Source: G963664225 sp964538065 (GTDB lineage: Bacteria > Verrucomicrobiota > Verrucomicrobiia > Limisphaerales > UBA1319). From it: 64,000 bases of DNA. Both the position numbers and the translations under genes were made by a program. The DNA lies in assembly GCA_964538065.1 (NCBI GenBank), contig CAZIDG010000003.1, positions 1 to 64,000 of the forward strand, read 5' to 3'. The notes beneath the pieces were generated by a model. The model was not told where the DNA came from. It made no database searches and was given only the letters and a program-made list of their open reading frames with translations. Shown piece by piece: positions 1-7,709 of this stretch (position 1 is the first letter of the stretch; each line of letters starts with the position of its first letter).

Positions 1-10
1 TATGTAAACC

Positions 11-1873
11 TCACTCCACTGTGACACTCTTGGCCAGGTTGCGGGGCTTATCGACGTCGCAGCCACGGCCCACGGCGATGTGGTAGGCGAGCAACTGGAG
101 CGGCACGACCGCCAGGAGCGGAAACACGGGGTCCACCGTGGCCGGCAGGGCGATCACGTGGTCGGCGGCCTGGCGCAGGGCATCGGTGGGCTCGGTGGTG
201 ACGGCGATGATGGGGCCTTTGCGGGCCTTGATTTCCTGGAGGTTGCTGAAGGTTTTTTCGTACCACGCGCCGGAGGGGATGAGGATGATGCTGGGGGTAT
301 GTTCGTCGATGAGGGCGATGGGGCCATGTTTCATCTCGGCGGCGGGGTAGCCCTCGGCGTGGATGTAGGAGATTTCCTTGAGTTTGAGGGCCCCTTCGAG
401 CGCCACAGGGAAGCAGTACTGGCGGCCCAGGTAGAAGAAATTGGAGCAGCCAAGGTACTGCTGGGCAATGGCCTGGATCGCGTTGTTCAAGGCCAGGATC
501 TGTTCAAGCTGGGCGGGTATGGCTTCAAGCGCTCGGATCAATTTCATCGCATGGTGCGTGGATAGCATGCGCATGCGACCCATGAGAAGTGCCAGCAGCG
601 TGAGCACGGCCACCTGGGAGGTGAAGGCCTTGGTGGACGCGACGCCGATCTCCGGCCCGGCGTGGAGGTAGATCCCGCCATCGGCTTCGCGGGCGATGGT
701 GCTGCCCACCACGTTGCAGATGGCCAGGACCTTGTGTCCGCGGCGCTTGGATTCACGCAGCCCGGCCAGGGTGTCCGCCGTTTCGCCCGACTGGGTGATG
801 GCGATGACGAGCGTGTTTTTGTCGATGGGCGCGTTGCGGTAGCGGAACTCGCTGGCGTATTCCACCTCGACAGGGATGTTGGCAAATTCCTCGAACAGGT
901 ATTCGCCCAGCAGGGCGGCATGCCAGCTCGTGCCGCAGGCGATGAGCACCATCCGGTCCACGGCGCGAAGTTCGGCGGGGGTGAGGTTGAGGCCGCCGAA
1001 TTTGGCTGTGGACTCCTCGTGATCGATGCGGCCCCGCAGTGCATTTTGGATGGTATGGGGTTGTTCGAAGATTTCCTTGAGCATGAAATGCGGAAACGAG
1101 CCGCGCTCAACCGCCTCGGCATTGAACTCGATCTGGCTGATCTGCACCTTGGCGGTGTCGGATCCCAGGTTGGTCACGTTGAACTGGTTGCGGGTGAGGG
1201 TGACGACATCGTAGTCGTTGAGATAGACCACCTGGCGCGTGTGGGCCACCATGGCGCTCGCATCGCTGGCCAGGAAATTCTCCCCCTGGCCCACCCCGAT
1301 GATCAACGGCGATCCCCTCCGTGCGCCCACCATGACGTCCGGGAAATCGGCGTGGACCACGGCAATGCCATACGTGCCGATCACCTCCCGCAGGGCATTG
1401 ATGACCGCCTCAGTCAACCATTCCGCGGGCGGCAATTGCTTGTCGCCAAGTCTTTGGAAATGTTCTCCGATCAGATGCGCAAGCACCTCGCTGTCCGTCT
1501 GGGATTTGAAATGATGGGGGCCGCGCTGGAGCAGTTGTTCTCTGAGACGCTCGTAATTCTCAATCACGCCGTTGTGGACCACAGCGATCCGCCCGGACTG
1601 GTCAAGGTGGGGGTGAGCGTTCTCATCGGAAGGCCCTCCGTGGGTTGCCCATCGGGTATGTCCCAACCCCATGTGGCCGGTGAACGGGTGGGTGGACAGG
1701 AGCTTTGCCAGACCATCGTCAATCTTACCCCGTTTCTTAAGAGTATGGAGCTGGCTGTTTTGCGCAATGGTGATGCCCGCGCTGTCATACCCTCGATATT
1801 CAAGACGTCGCAACCCGTCCAGGATGATGGGCAGGGCATTTTTATTTCCAATGTATCCAACTATGCCGCACAT
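11..1873 (-). CDS. glmS: glutamine--fructose-6-phosphate aminotransferase (isomerizing)
   Basis: This 620-residue protein makes glucosamine-6-phosphate from fructose-6-phosphate and glutamine, the first step towards UDP-GlcNAc for peptidoglycan and LPS. It begins MCGIVGYIG, so Cys2 is the N-terminal nucleophile of the class II glutamine amidotransferase domain (about residues 2-220). Two SIS sugar-isomerase domains follow (about 300-430 and 470-610), with the TQSGET and SGTS-like phosphosugar loops, and the protein ends in the typical DKPRNLAKSVTVE tail. Length matches the family. It is transcribed away from glgC across a 270-bp gap. I looked for a glmS ribozyme upstream and saw none. Cytoplasmic. 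Confidence 0.97.
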   Translation of the reverse strand: MCGIVGYIGNKNALPIILDGLRRLEYRGYDSAGITIAQNSQLHTLKKRGKIDDGLAKLLSTHPFTGHMGLGHTRWATHGGPSDENAHPHLDQSGRIAVVHNGVIENYERLREQLLQRGPHHFKSQTDSEVLAHLIGEHFQRLGDKQLPPAEWLTEAVINALREVIGTYGIAVVHADFPDVMVGARRGSPLIIGVGQGENFLASDASAMVAHTRQVVYLNDYDVVTLTRNQFNVTNLGSDTAKVQISQIEFNAEAVERGSFPHFMLKEIFEQPHTIQNALRGRIDHEESTAKFGGLNLTPAELRAVDRMVLIACGTSWHAALLGEYLFEEFANIPVEVEYASEFRYRNAPIDKNTLVIAITQSGETADTLAGLRESKRRGHKVLAICNVVGSTIAREADGGIYLHAGPEIGVASTKAFTSQVAVLTLLALLMGRMRMLSTHHAMKLIRALEAIPAQLEQILALNNAIQAIAQQYLGCSNFFYLGRQYCFPVALEGALKLKEISYIHAEGYPAAEMKHGPIALIDEHTPSIILIPSGAWYEKTFSNLQEIKARKGPIIAVTTEPTDALRQAADHVIALPATVDPVFPLLAVVPLQLLAYHIAVGRGCDVDKPRNLAKSVTVE

Positions 1874-2078
1874 GGTTATGATGAATGGTGAAGGGTTTCA
1901 AGGCCCCCGTGACGACACAGGGTGTGGGGTGGAACGGGGTGAAGGGTGCAAGGCGCTTCCCATGCCTGGCCTGGGCGGGGCATGACCAGAGCATGGGGGT
2001 GGCGGGACACCCATGACAGGATGAGCTTTCCAGGCCCGGCGGGGGAAATTCCCAATGGCTTTTTTAAGCGGATGTTGC

Positions 2079-2108
2079 TTGCTCTCAAGCCTCTATTCGG
2101 GTTATAAA
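2079..2108 (+). promoter_or_regulatory. candidate sigma70-type promoter of glgC
   Basis: TTGCTC at 2079-2084 and TATAAA at 2103-2108 are separated by 18 bases and lie about 35 bases before the glgC start. This is a consensus match by eye only. Confidence 0.35.
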
Positions 2109-2143
2109 TATGAACTGAAATCAGCGAGTACACGATTTGAATT

Positions 2144-3451
2144 ATGCCAACGTATTCCCAGCCATTCCTCAGTGCCAGCAAGGTGCTTAGTGTCGTGCTC
2201 GGAGGGGGTCAGGGCAGTCGCCTCTTTCCTTTAACCAAGGAGAGGGCCAAGCCCGCCGTTCCGTTGGCAGGCAAGTACCGCTTGGTGGATATCCCAATCT
2301 CCAATTGCATCAACTCAGGGCTCAAACGGATTTACCTGCTGACCCAGTTCAATTCAGCCTCCCTGCATCGCCACATCTCACAGTCGTATAAGTTTGACCA
2401 GTTTACCAACGGTTTTGTCGAGATTCTGGCCGCCGAACAGACGTTTTCCGATTCTTCCTGGTACCAGGGCACCGCAGATGCCGTGCGCAAGAACAAAGCC
2501 CATTTCATGAATCAGGACTTTGACTATGCGCTGATCCTCTCGGGCGACCAACTCTACCGGATGGATTTCCGACTGATCCTGGCACAACACCTGGCTTCCA
2601 AGGCGGATGTGACGATTGCCACGATGCCCGTGTCGCGTGCCGAGGCCAAATCGTTGGGCATCATGGCGATTAATGATGAACATCGGATTGTGCGTTTTGT
2701 GGAGAAGCCCAAGGAGGACGACCTGCTGGATTCCCTGAAGCTTTCGTCTGCCATGTACCCCGGCCTGGGCATCGAGGATAATCAGGAGCGGTTCCTGGCA
2801 TCGATGGGCATCTACGTGTTCAACAGGGACATGCTTTTCAGCTTGCTGGACAACGACTTGACCGATTTCGGCAAACACATCATGCCGGGTGCCATCAACA
2901 CCCATCGCGTGTATTCCTACGTCTTCCAGGGCTATTGGGAAGACATCGGAACCATCAAGGCGTTCTTTGATGCCAACATCCAGCTCACGGATGAATTGCC
3001 GCGGTTCAATTTCTTTGACATGGCCGCTCCCATTTTTACACGTCCGCGTTTCCTGCCGGCGTCCAAGATCAATGGGGCAGAGATCGACCATGCGGTCATT
3101 TCCGATGGATGCATCATCAATCACGCACGTATCTGCAACTCCATCATAGGTTTGCGAAGCCTTGTGGACCGCGGCGGCTATTTGAACCGGGTGGTCATGA
3201 TGGGCGCGGATTATTTTGAAAGCGAGGTGTCCATCCGGGATAAAGGCGTCGAAGGCACTCCGCGAATCGGGGTGGGGACCAACACCCGCATTGAAAACGC
3301 GATCATCGACAAGAATGCGCGGATCGGCAACGACTGCGTCATTTCCCCTGCGGGCAAGCCCGATGAAGTGACTGCGAGCAATTACTATATCCGGGATGGC
3401 ATCATTATCATCCCCAAAAACAGCATCATCCCACACGGGACAGTCATTTAG
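2144..3451 (+). CDS. glgC: glucose-1-phosphate adenylyltransferase (ADP-glucose pyrophosphorylase)
   Basis: The 435-residue enzyme forms ADP-glucose from ATP and glucose-1-phosphate, the committed step of bacterial glycogen synthesis. The nucleotidyltransferase signature GGGQGSRLFPLTKERAKPAV lies near residues 21-40, followed by KYRLVDIPISN. A YWEDIGTI motif near residue 265 and a left-handed beta-helix C-terminus with repeated I/V-containing hexapeptides (about 310-435) are typical of GlgC. Length fits bacterial and plant small-subunit types. No other glycogen gene is in the window. The gene stands alone; a candidate promoter lies just upstream. Confidence 0.96.
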   Translation: MPTYSQPFLSASKVLSVVLGGGQGSRLFPLTKERAKPAVPLAGKYRLVDIPISNCINSGLKRIYLLTQFNSASLHRHISQSYKFDQFTNGFVEILAAEQTFSDSSWYQGTADAVRKNKAHFMNQDFDYALILSGDQLYRMDFRLILAQHLASKADVTIATMPVSRAEAKSLGIMAINDEHRIVRFVEKPKEDDLLDSLKLSSAMYPGLGIEDNQERFLASMGIYVFNRDMLFSLLDNDLTDFGKHIMPGAINTHRVYSYVFQGYWEDIGTIKAFFDANIQLTDELPRFNFFDMAAPIFTRPRFLPASKINGAEIDHAVISDGCIINHARICNSIIGLRSLVDRGGYLNRVVMMGADYFESEVSIRDKGVEGTPRIGVGTNTRIENAIIDKNARIGNDCVISPAGKPDEVTASNYYIRDGIIIIPKNSIIPHGTVI

Positions 3452-3523
3452 GCGGATATTTTGGGGAGGCGGCCTCATTTCTTAACCTTTGGAGTCCAAG
3501 GGGATGAGGCGGGACGGCCTTGA

Positions 3524-3563
3524 TAGTGATTTGCTTGTAACGTATTTATAATGAGGTTGTTAC
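3524..3563 (+). promoter_or_regulatory. candidate promoter/operator upstream of folE2
   Basis: A perfect TATAAT sits at 3547-3552, with a weak -35 (TAGTGA, 3524-3529) 17 bases before it. GTAAC at 3537-3541 and its inverted copy GTTAC at 3559-3563 bracket the -10, an arrangement seen in repressor operators. This could be a metal-responsive operator given the genes downstream, but it does not match a Zur box I can recognise. Confidence 0.3.
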
Positions 3564-3701
3564 GGAATAGATGGATCTGGGTTCCTCCTTTCCAGCCCAT
3601 GAAATCCTTTGCAGTGACTTTCTCTCAAACCCCAGGCACCTTCGCCAACCGCACGAACTATTTGCAAAACCGGGGTCTGTGGCTACCTTTGTGTGATTAA
3701 G

Positions 3702-4544
3702 ATGAAGCTTGAACAGCTTAGAGCAGTGCCGGGCGAGATGATCCACACGGTGGAGAGGCCCAGACCAAAGGTCGTTCTGCAGGATAAACAGAGCGAACGG
3801 GACCACCGCCAGTTGCGGATTGATCAGGTGGGGGTCAGAGGCCTGCGTTTTCCCATCCAGGTTCAGGACAAGACACGGACGCTTCAGAACACCATCGCCA
3901 CCCTGGGCATGTATGTGGATTTGCCCAAGGAATTCAAGGGTACACACATGAGCCGCTTCATCGAAGTGCTCAATGAACACGGTGCCGTGATTCATGTGGA
4001 GAACATCGGGGAGATCCTGCTGGCCATGCAGCGCAGCCTCAAGGCCGCCACAGCCCGGCTGGAGATGGAGTTTCCCTATTTCATGGTGAAACGAGCGCCG
4101 GTGACGGGGCTTCCGAGCGTCATGGATTACACGGCCCGGTTTGACGCGGCGGCCTGTGGGCAGGATATTGATTTTGTTATGACGGTGATCACGCCAGTCA
4201 CCACGCTGTGTCCCTGTTCGAAGGCGATCAGCCAGTACGGGGCGCACAACCAGCGGGGCAATGTGACGGTCAAGGTCCGGTCGCGTCAAACGGTCTGGAT
4301 TGAGGACGTCATCGCCCTGGTGGAGGGGAGCGCCAGCGGGGAGTTGTACTCTCTTTTGAAGCGCGAAGACGAAAAGGCGGTTACCGAGCGCGCGTATGAG
4401 AATCCGGTGTTCGTGGAGGACCTGGTGCGCAATGTCGCCATGAAACTCAATGAGCACCCGGATATTACGTGGTACAAGGTGGAGGCGGAGAACCAGGAAA
4501 GCATCCACAATCACAATGCCTATGCCAGCATTGAAAAAGGTTGA
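3702..4544 (+). CDS. folE2: GTP cyclohydrolase FolE2 (type IB)
   Basis: FolE2 converts GTP to 7,8-dihydroneopterin triphosphate, the first step of folate and queuosine-type pathways, using a metal other than zinc in characterised members. The diagnostic motif TTLCPCSKAIS (cysteines near residues 170 and 172) carries the catalytic cysteine, and conserved MSRFIEVL and MEFPYF segments are present. About 280 residues, normal for the family. I chose the ATG at 3702; a GTG at 3693 in the same frame is possible. It is followed by a DksA-like gene and ribosomal protein genes that also lack zinc sites. Confidence 0.92.
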   Translation: MKLEQLRAVPGEMIHTVERPRPKVVLQDKQSERDHRQLRIDQVGVRGLRFPIQVQDKTRTLQNTIATLGMYVDLPKEFKGTHMSRFIEVLNEHGAVIHVENIGEILLAMQRSLKAATARLEMEFPYFMVKRAPVTGLPSVMDYTARFDAAACGQDIDFVMTVITPVTTLCPCSKAISQYGAHNQRGNVTVKVRSRQTVWIEDVIALVEGSASGELYSLLKREDEKAVTERAYENPVFVEDLVRNVAMKLNEHPDITWYKVEAENQESIHNHNAYASIEKG

Positions 4545-4653
4545 AGATTTTTGTAGCGCAATTTTTCCGCTTTGCTACATTCACGGGTCTCGCGGAGCGG
4601 GTGCCGTCGAATGGCGGTGTTGCGCATGTGGGGACGTATAACTGAATTGAGTC

Positions 4654-5244
4654 GTGACAACAAAGAAGAACATCGTCAAAAAGCCGGCGGCGCCTGAACA
4701 GCGCGGCAAGCCGATGGGATCTGCCACGGCAGCCGCCATTCTTGGGAAGCCCGTTTACAAGCAGCAGGATTGGAGCGTACCCAAGGATATCAAACCGGAG
4801 TGGGAAAGGTTTTACCGCATTCTGCTCGATTTGCGCGAAAGGTTGATCAACCAGATGAATGGTCTGGCCAAGGAATCCGCCGAGGAAATCAACAATTACA
4901 GCCTTCACATGGCTGATTCCGGGACGGACAATTTCGATCGTGATTTTGCCCTGAGCCTGCTATCGTCCGACCAGGACGCCATATTTGAAATCGAGGAGGC
5001 GCTTAAGCGCATCCAAAAAGGCCGGTACGGCATTTGCGAACTGACCGGCAAGCCCATACCCAAGGCGCGGCTTGAAGCCATTCCGTGGACTCGTTTTACG
5101 GTGGAAGCTCAAAGCCAGCTCGAGAAGGACGGTGCGCTCAAGCAGCGTCGGCTCGGCAGTCTGGGCACCATCGATTCAATCGGTGTGAGCGAAGTGGAGG
5201 AGGAAGAGGAAGTCGAGGATCGCATCACCAAGGAAAAGGAATAA
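4654..5244 (+). CDS. DksA/TraR-family protein with degenerate zinc finger
   Basis: 196 residues. A helical coiled-coil region (about 50-120) contains ADSGTDNFDRDFALSLL, the acidic tip region typical of DksA/TraR proteins that enter the RNA polymerase secondary channel. The C-terminal finger (about 125-155) keeps the fold signature YGICELTGKPIP..RLEAIP but only one of four cysteines: the others are replaced (ELTG, TVEA). A C-terminal acidic run follows (EEEEEVED). Cysteine-poor DksA proteins are known to work without zinc. The start is a GTG; rpmG begins 21 bases after the stop, so the three genes are probably co-transcribed. Function as a transcription regulator is inferred from family. Confidence 0.85.
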   Translation: MTTKKNIVKKPAAPEQRGKPMGSATAAAILGKPVYKQQDWSVPKDIKPEWERFYRILLDLRERLINQMNGLAKESAEEINNYSLHMADSGTDNFDRDFALSLLSSDQDAIFEIEEALKRIQKGRYGICELTGKPIPKARLEAIPWTRFTVEAQSQLEKDGALKQRRLGSLGTIDSIGVSEVEEEEEVEDRITKEKE

Positions 5245-5265
5245 CATTTTAAATAACAACAGTTT

Positions 5266-5433
5266 ATGCCCCGAGAACTCGTAACACTCGAATGCACGGA
5301 GGCGCGCAAGGAAGGTAAAACCCCCTCGCGCTACATGACCACCCGCAACAAAAAGCTCCAGACGGAGAAGGTGGAAGTGATGAAGTACAATCGCTTCCTT
5401 CGCCGGCACACGTTGCACCGTGAAATCAAGTAG
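5266..5433 (+). CDS. rpmG: 50S ribosomal protein L33
   Basis: This 55-residue protein ends RRHTLHREIK and has the central YMTTRNKKLQTEKVEVMKY typical of L33. Both CxxC pairs of the zinc-ribbon form are missing: only one cysteine (LECTEA) remains and the second knuckle is NRFL. It therefore belongs to the zinc-free (C-minus) class. It sits between the DksA-like gene and rpsR, with five bases before rpsR. Confidence 0.93.
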   Translation: MPRELVTLECTEARKEGKTPSRYMTTRNKKLQTEKVEVMKYNRFLRRHTLHREIK

Positions 5434-5438
5434 GATTT

Positions 5439-5702
5439 ATGCCACGCAAAACCAATACCGAAAAATCGAAGGAAGGGCGCGGCGGTCGCTCGCGCGGTTA
5501 TGAAGCCCGGACTCCCCGGCCCAAGCCCAAGATCGACTTTACCATCGACGCTTTGGACTACAAGAACACCAACCTGCTGCGTCAGTTTGTGACGGATCAG
5601 GGCAGGATTCTTCCCCGCAAGTACACGGGGTTGCCGGCGCACTACCAACGGCAGCTGTGCCGTTCCATCAAGCGCGCACGCCAGATGCTGCTGATGAAGT
5701 AG
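5439..5702 (+). CDS. rpsR: 30S ribosomal protein S18
   Basis: 87 residues with the S18 core ALDYKNTNLLRQFVTDQGRI and the C-terminal YQRQLCRSIKRARQMLL. The N-terminal extension is basic. The zinc-binding cysteines of some S18 proteins are absent (PKIDFTIDALDY), so this is the C-minus form. It is the last gene of the short ribosomal operon; an intrinsic terminator follows 40 bases downstream. Confidence 0.96.
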   Translation: MPRKTNTEKSKEGRGGRSRGYEARTPRPKPKIDFTIDALDYKNTNLLRQFVTDQGRILPRKYTGLPAHYQRQLCRSIKRARQMLLMK

Positions 5703-5742
5703 CCTGGGTCGGACCTTAAGGTCCGCGACGCCATGTTTTTAC

Positions 5743-5787
5743 AGAGCCGGTCGCTCAAAAAAGTGGCCGGCTCTGTTATTTTTTTTG
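5743..5787 (+). terminator. intrinsic terminator after rpsR
   Basis: A 10-bp stem (5743-5752 with 5765-5774, one G-T pair) with a 12-base loop is followed by GTTATTTTTTTT. It closes the dksA-like/rpmG/rpsR unit. A separate perfect 16-bp palindrome lies just before it at 5710-5725. Confidence 0.85.
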
Positions 5788-5843
5788 AACGCTGGGCCAT
5801 TTTGTTGTCCAATTCTTTCGACGTGGACAGACAAGCAGGGGTC

Positions 5844-5873
5844 TTGACAAGGCCCGGCCTGTCTGGTTAGAAG
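5844..5873 (+). promoter_or_regulatory. candidate sigma70-type promoter of the ABC/GldG operon
   Basis: A perfect TTGACA at 5844-5849 and TAGAAG at 5868-5873 are spaced by 18 bases, about 85 bases upstream of the ABC ATPase start and after the rpsR terminator. Confidence 0.5.
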
Positions 5874-5957
5874 TCAAAAAAATGGTGGCTGGGCAGCCGC
5901 CTCGCCAGCCTCAGGCTGGCGCAATCTGGTCAGTTTTAGCGATTGGGAGCCCTTGGA

Positions 5958-6929
5958 ATGATCAAAGTACAGAATTTAACAAAGACGTTCGGTCCCAAGG
6001 TCGCCGTCAATGGCGTGTCCTTCGCGGTGGAACGCGGGGAGGTGCTCGGTTTTCTCGGACCCAACGGTGCGGGAAAATCCACCACCATGCGCATGGTGAC
6101 CGGCTTTATTCCCCCCACCTCCGGCACAGTGCAGGTGGGCGACTACAGCATGTTGAACAATCCGTTGCAGGCCAAGCGCCTGATCGGTTACCTTCCGGAA
6201 AACGCCCCCCTCTATGCCGATATGACCGTGTACGGCTTCCTGGGCTTTACGGCCGAGATCCGCGGACTCAGCGGAGAGGACAAGAAACGGGCGGTGAACA
6301 AGGCCATTGAGATGTGCTTTCTGGAATCGGTGATCCACCAGAGCATCGACACGTTGTCCAAGGGGTATCGCCATCGCACATGTTTCGCCCAGGCCATCAT
6401 CCATGATCCCGATGTATTGGTCATGGACGAGCCGACCGATGGTCTGGATCCCAACCAGAAGCACGAGGTGCGCGCCCTCATCCGGCGCATGGGTGAGAAG
6501 AAAGCCATCATTTTTTCGACCCACATTCTCGAGGAGGTCGAGGCGGTTTGCTCGCGGGTCATCATCATCGACCGCGGCCAGGTCGTGGCCAATGGAACGC
6601 CGCAGGAGCTCAAACAGCGTTCGGATGTGGCGGGATCGGTGATACTGCGCACCAATGGCACGCCGGCTTCGGAACTGAGCGCCAAGCTGAGTTCGCTCCC
6701 GGGCGTGCGCCGTTCGGTCATCCTCAAGCAGGATGGCATGGCGGTGGAGGCGCGGGTGTTTGCGCAGACCCGGCCAACGGGAGGCGAGTTCGCGGGCAGC
6801 CTGCTGGAGGGGTTGGGCCGCGAAGGGGTAAAGATTCAGGAATTGCACACGGAGGAAGGCCGCCTGGACGAGGTGTTCCGGAGCATCACGATGCCTGAGA
6901 CCAAAATGGAGCGGGAGGCCAAGCCATGA
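5958..6929 (+). CDS. ABC transporter ATP-binding protein (GldA/ABC-2 type)
   Basis: 323 residues. Walker A GPNGAGKST lies near residues 33-41, the signature is the unusual LSKGYRHRTCFAQAI, Walker B is VLVMDEPTDGLDP and the switch histidine is in STHILEEVE. A C-terminal extension of about 90 residues is typical of ABC-2 export ATPases such as GldA or NosF. It would power the permease encoded next, with which it overlaps by four bases. The ATG at 5958 is preferred over an in-frame TTG at 5943 because GGGAG lies eight bases upstream. Substrate unknown. Confidence 0.9.
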   Translation: MIKVQNLTKTFGPKVAVNGVSFAVERGEVLGFLGPNGAGKSTTMRMVTGFIPPTSGTVQVGDYSMLNNPLQAKRLIGYLPENAPLYADMTVYGFLGFTAEIRGLSGEDKKRAVNKAIEMCFLESVIHQSIDTLSKGYRHRTCFAQAIIHDPDVLVMDEPTDGLDPNQKHEVRALIRRMGEKKAIIFSTHILEEVEAVCSRVIIIDRGQVVANGTPQELKQRSDVAGSVILRTNGTPASELSAKLSSLPGVRRSVILKQDGMAVEARVFAQTRPTGGEFAGSLLEGLGREGVKIQELHTEEGRLDEVFRSITMPETKMEREAKP

Positions 6930-7669
6930 ACTCATTTGCACACATCAAAACCATCGCCAAGCGCGAATTGACGGGCTACTTCGCATCGCCAGTCGCCTAC
7001 GTTTTCATTGTCATCTTTCTGTTGCTCGCCGGGTTCTTCACCTTCGAGGTGGGCCGGTTTTACGATCGAGGCGAGGCATCGCTGAATTCGTTCTTCCTGT
7101 GGCATCCCTGGCTGTACCTGTTTCTGGTGCCGGCCGTGGGCATGCGCCTGTGGTCGGAGGAGCGCCGCCTGGGCACGATCGAGCTGCTGCTGACCTTTCC
7201 CATCACCTCCTGGCAGGCGATTGTGGGCAAGTTTGCGGCCTCGTGGGCCTTTCTCTGCCTGGCGCTCGCCATGACCTTCCCGGTGATCATCACCGTGGCG
7301 TATCTGGGAAATCCGGACATGGGGACGATCTACTGCGGTTACATTGGGAGCGTGCTGCTGGCGGGTGCGTATCTGGCCATCGGGTGCATGACCTCCGCCC
7401 TCACGCGCAACCAGGTGATCAGCTTCATCCTCTCGGTTGTGGCCTGTTTATTCCTCATCCTGGCGGGGTGGCCGCCGGTGACCCGCAACCTCGAGAACTG
7501 GGCGCCCACCTGGCTGGTGGACTCCGTGGCTTCGTTCAGCGTCATGACGCATTTTGAAGCCTTCCAACATGGGGTCATGGACAGCCGTGACGTCGTATTT
7601 TTTCTCCTGGTGATCGGGTTTTCCCTCTTCACCACCGGTGTGATCATCCGCGGGCACCGGGCGGGCTAG
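6926..7669 (+). CDS. ABC-2 type transporter permease (GldF-like)
   Basis: This 247-residue protein has about six hydrophobic segments. A short N-terminal cytoplasmic segment with the KRELTGYFASPVAYVF motif is typical of ABC-2 permeases paired with GldA-type ATPases, and SEERRLGTIELLLTFPIT is the conserved cytoplasmic loop of the family. Its ATG overlaps the stop of the ATPase (ATGA). It should form the inner-membrane channel of the complex; the cargo is not known. The next gene is a GldG-like partner, 40 bases downstream. Confidence 0.88.
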   Translation: MNSFAHIKTIAKRELTGYFASPVAYVFIVIFLLLAGFFTFEVGRFYDRGEASLNSFFLWHPWLYLFLVPAVGMRLWSEERRLGTIELLLTFPITSWQAIVGKFAASWAFLCLALAMTFPVIITVAYLGNPDMGTIYCGYIGSVLLAGAYLAIGCMTSALTRNQVISFILSVVACLFLILAGWPPVTRNLENWAPTWLVDSVASFSVMTHFEAFQHGVMDSRDVVFFLLVIGFSLFTTGVIIRGHRAG

Positions 7670-7709
7670 GCAACGCGCCACTTGAACTTTCAACGCTGAA
7701 CTGAAGCCA

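Noticed and set aside
662..1891. 409-residue open frame antisense to glmS
   Set aside because: It is the GC-rich shadow of glmS; no family resemblance, and the opposite strand has a clear 620-residue enzyme.
1874..2143. Possible glmS ribozyme upstream of glmS
   Set aside because: I could not find the conserved core or cleavage context; the region has only G-rich runs and a weak promoter for glgC.
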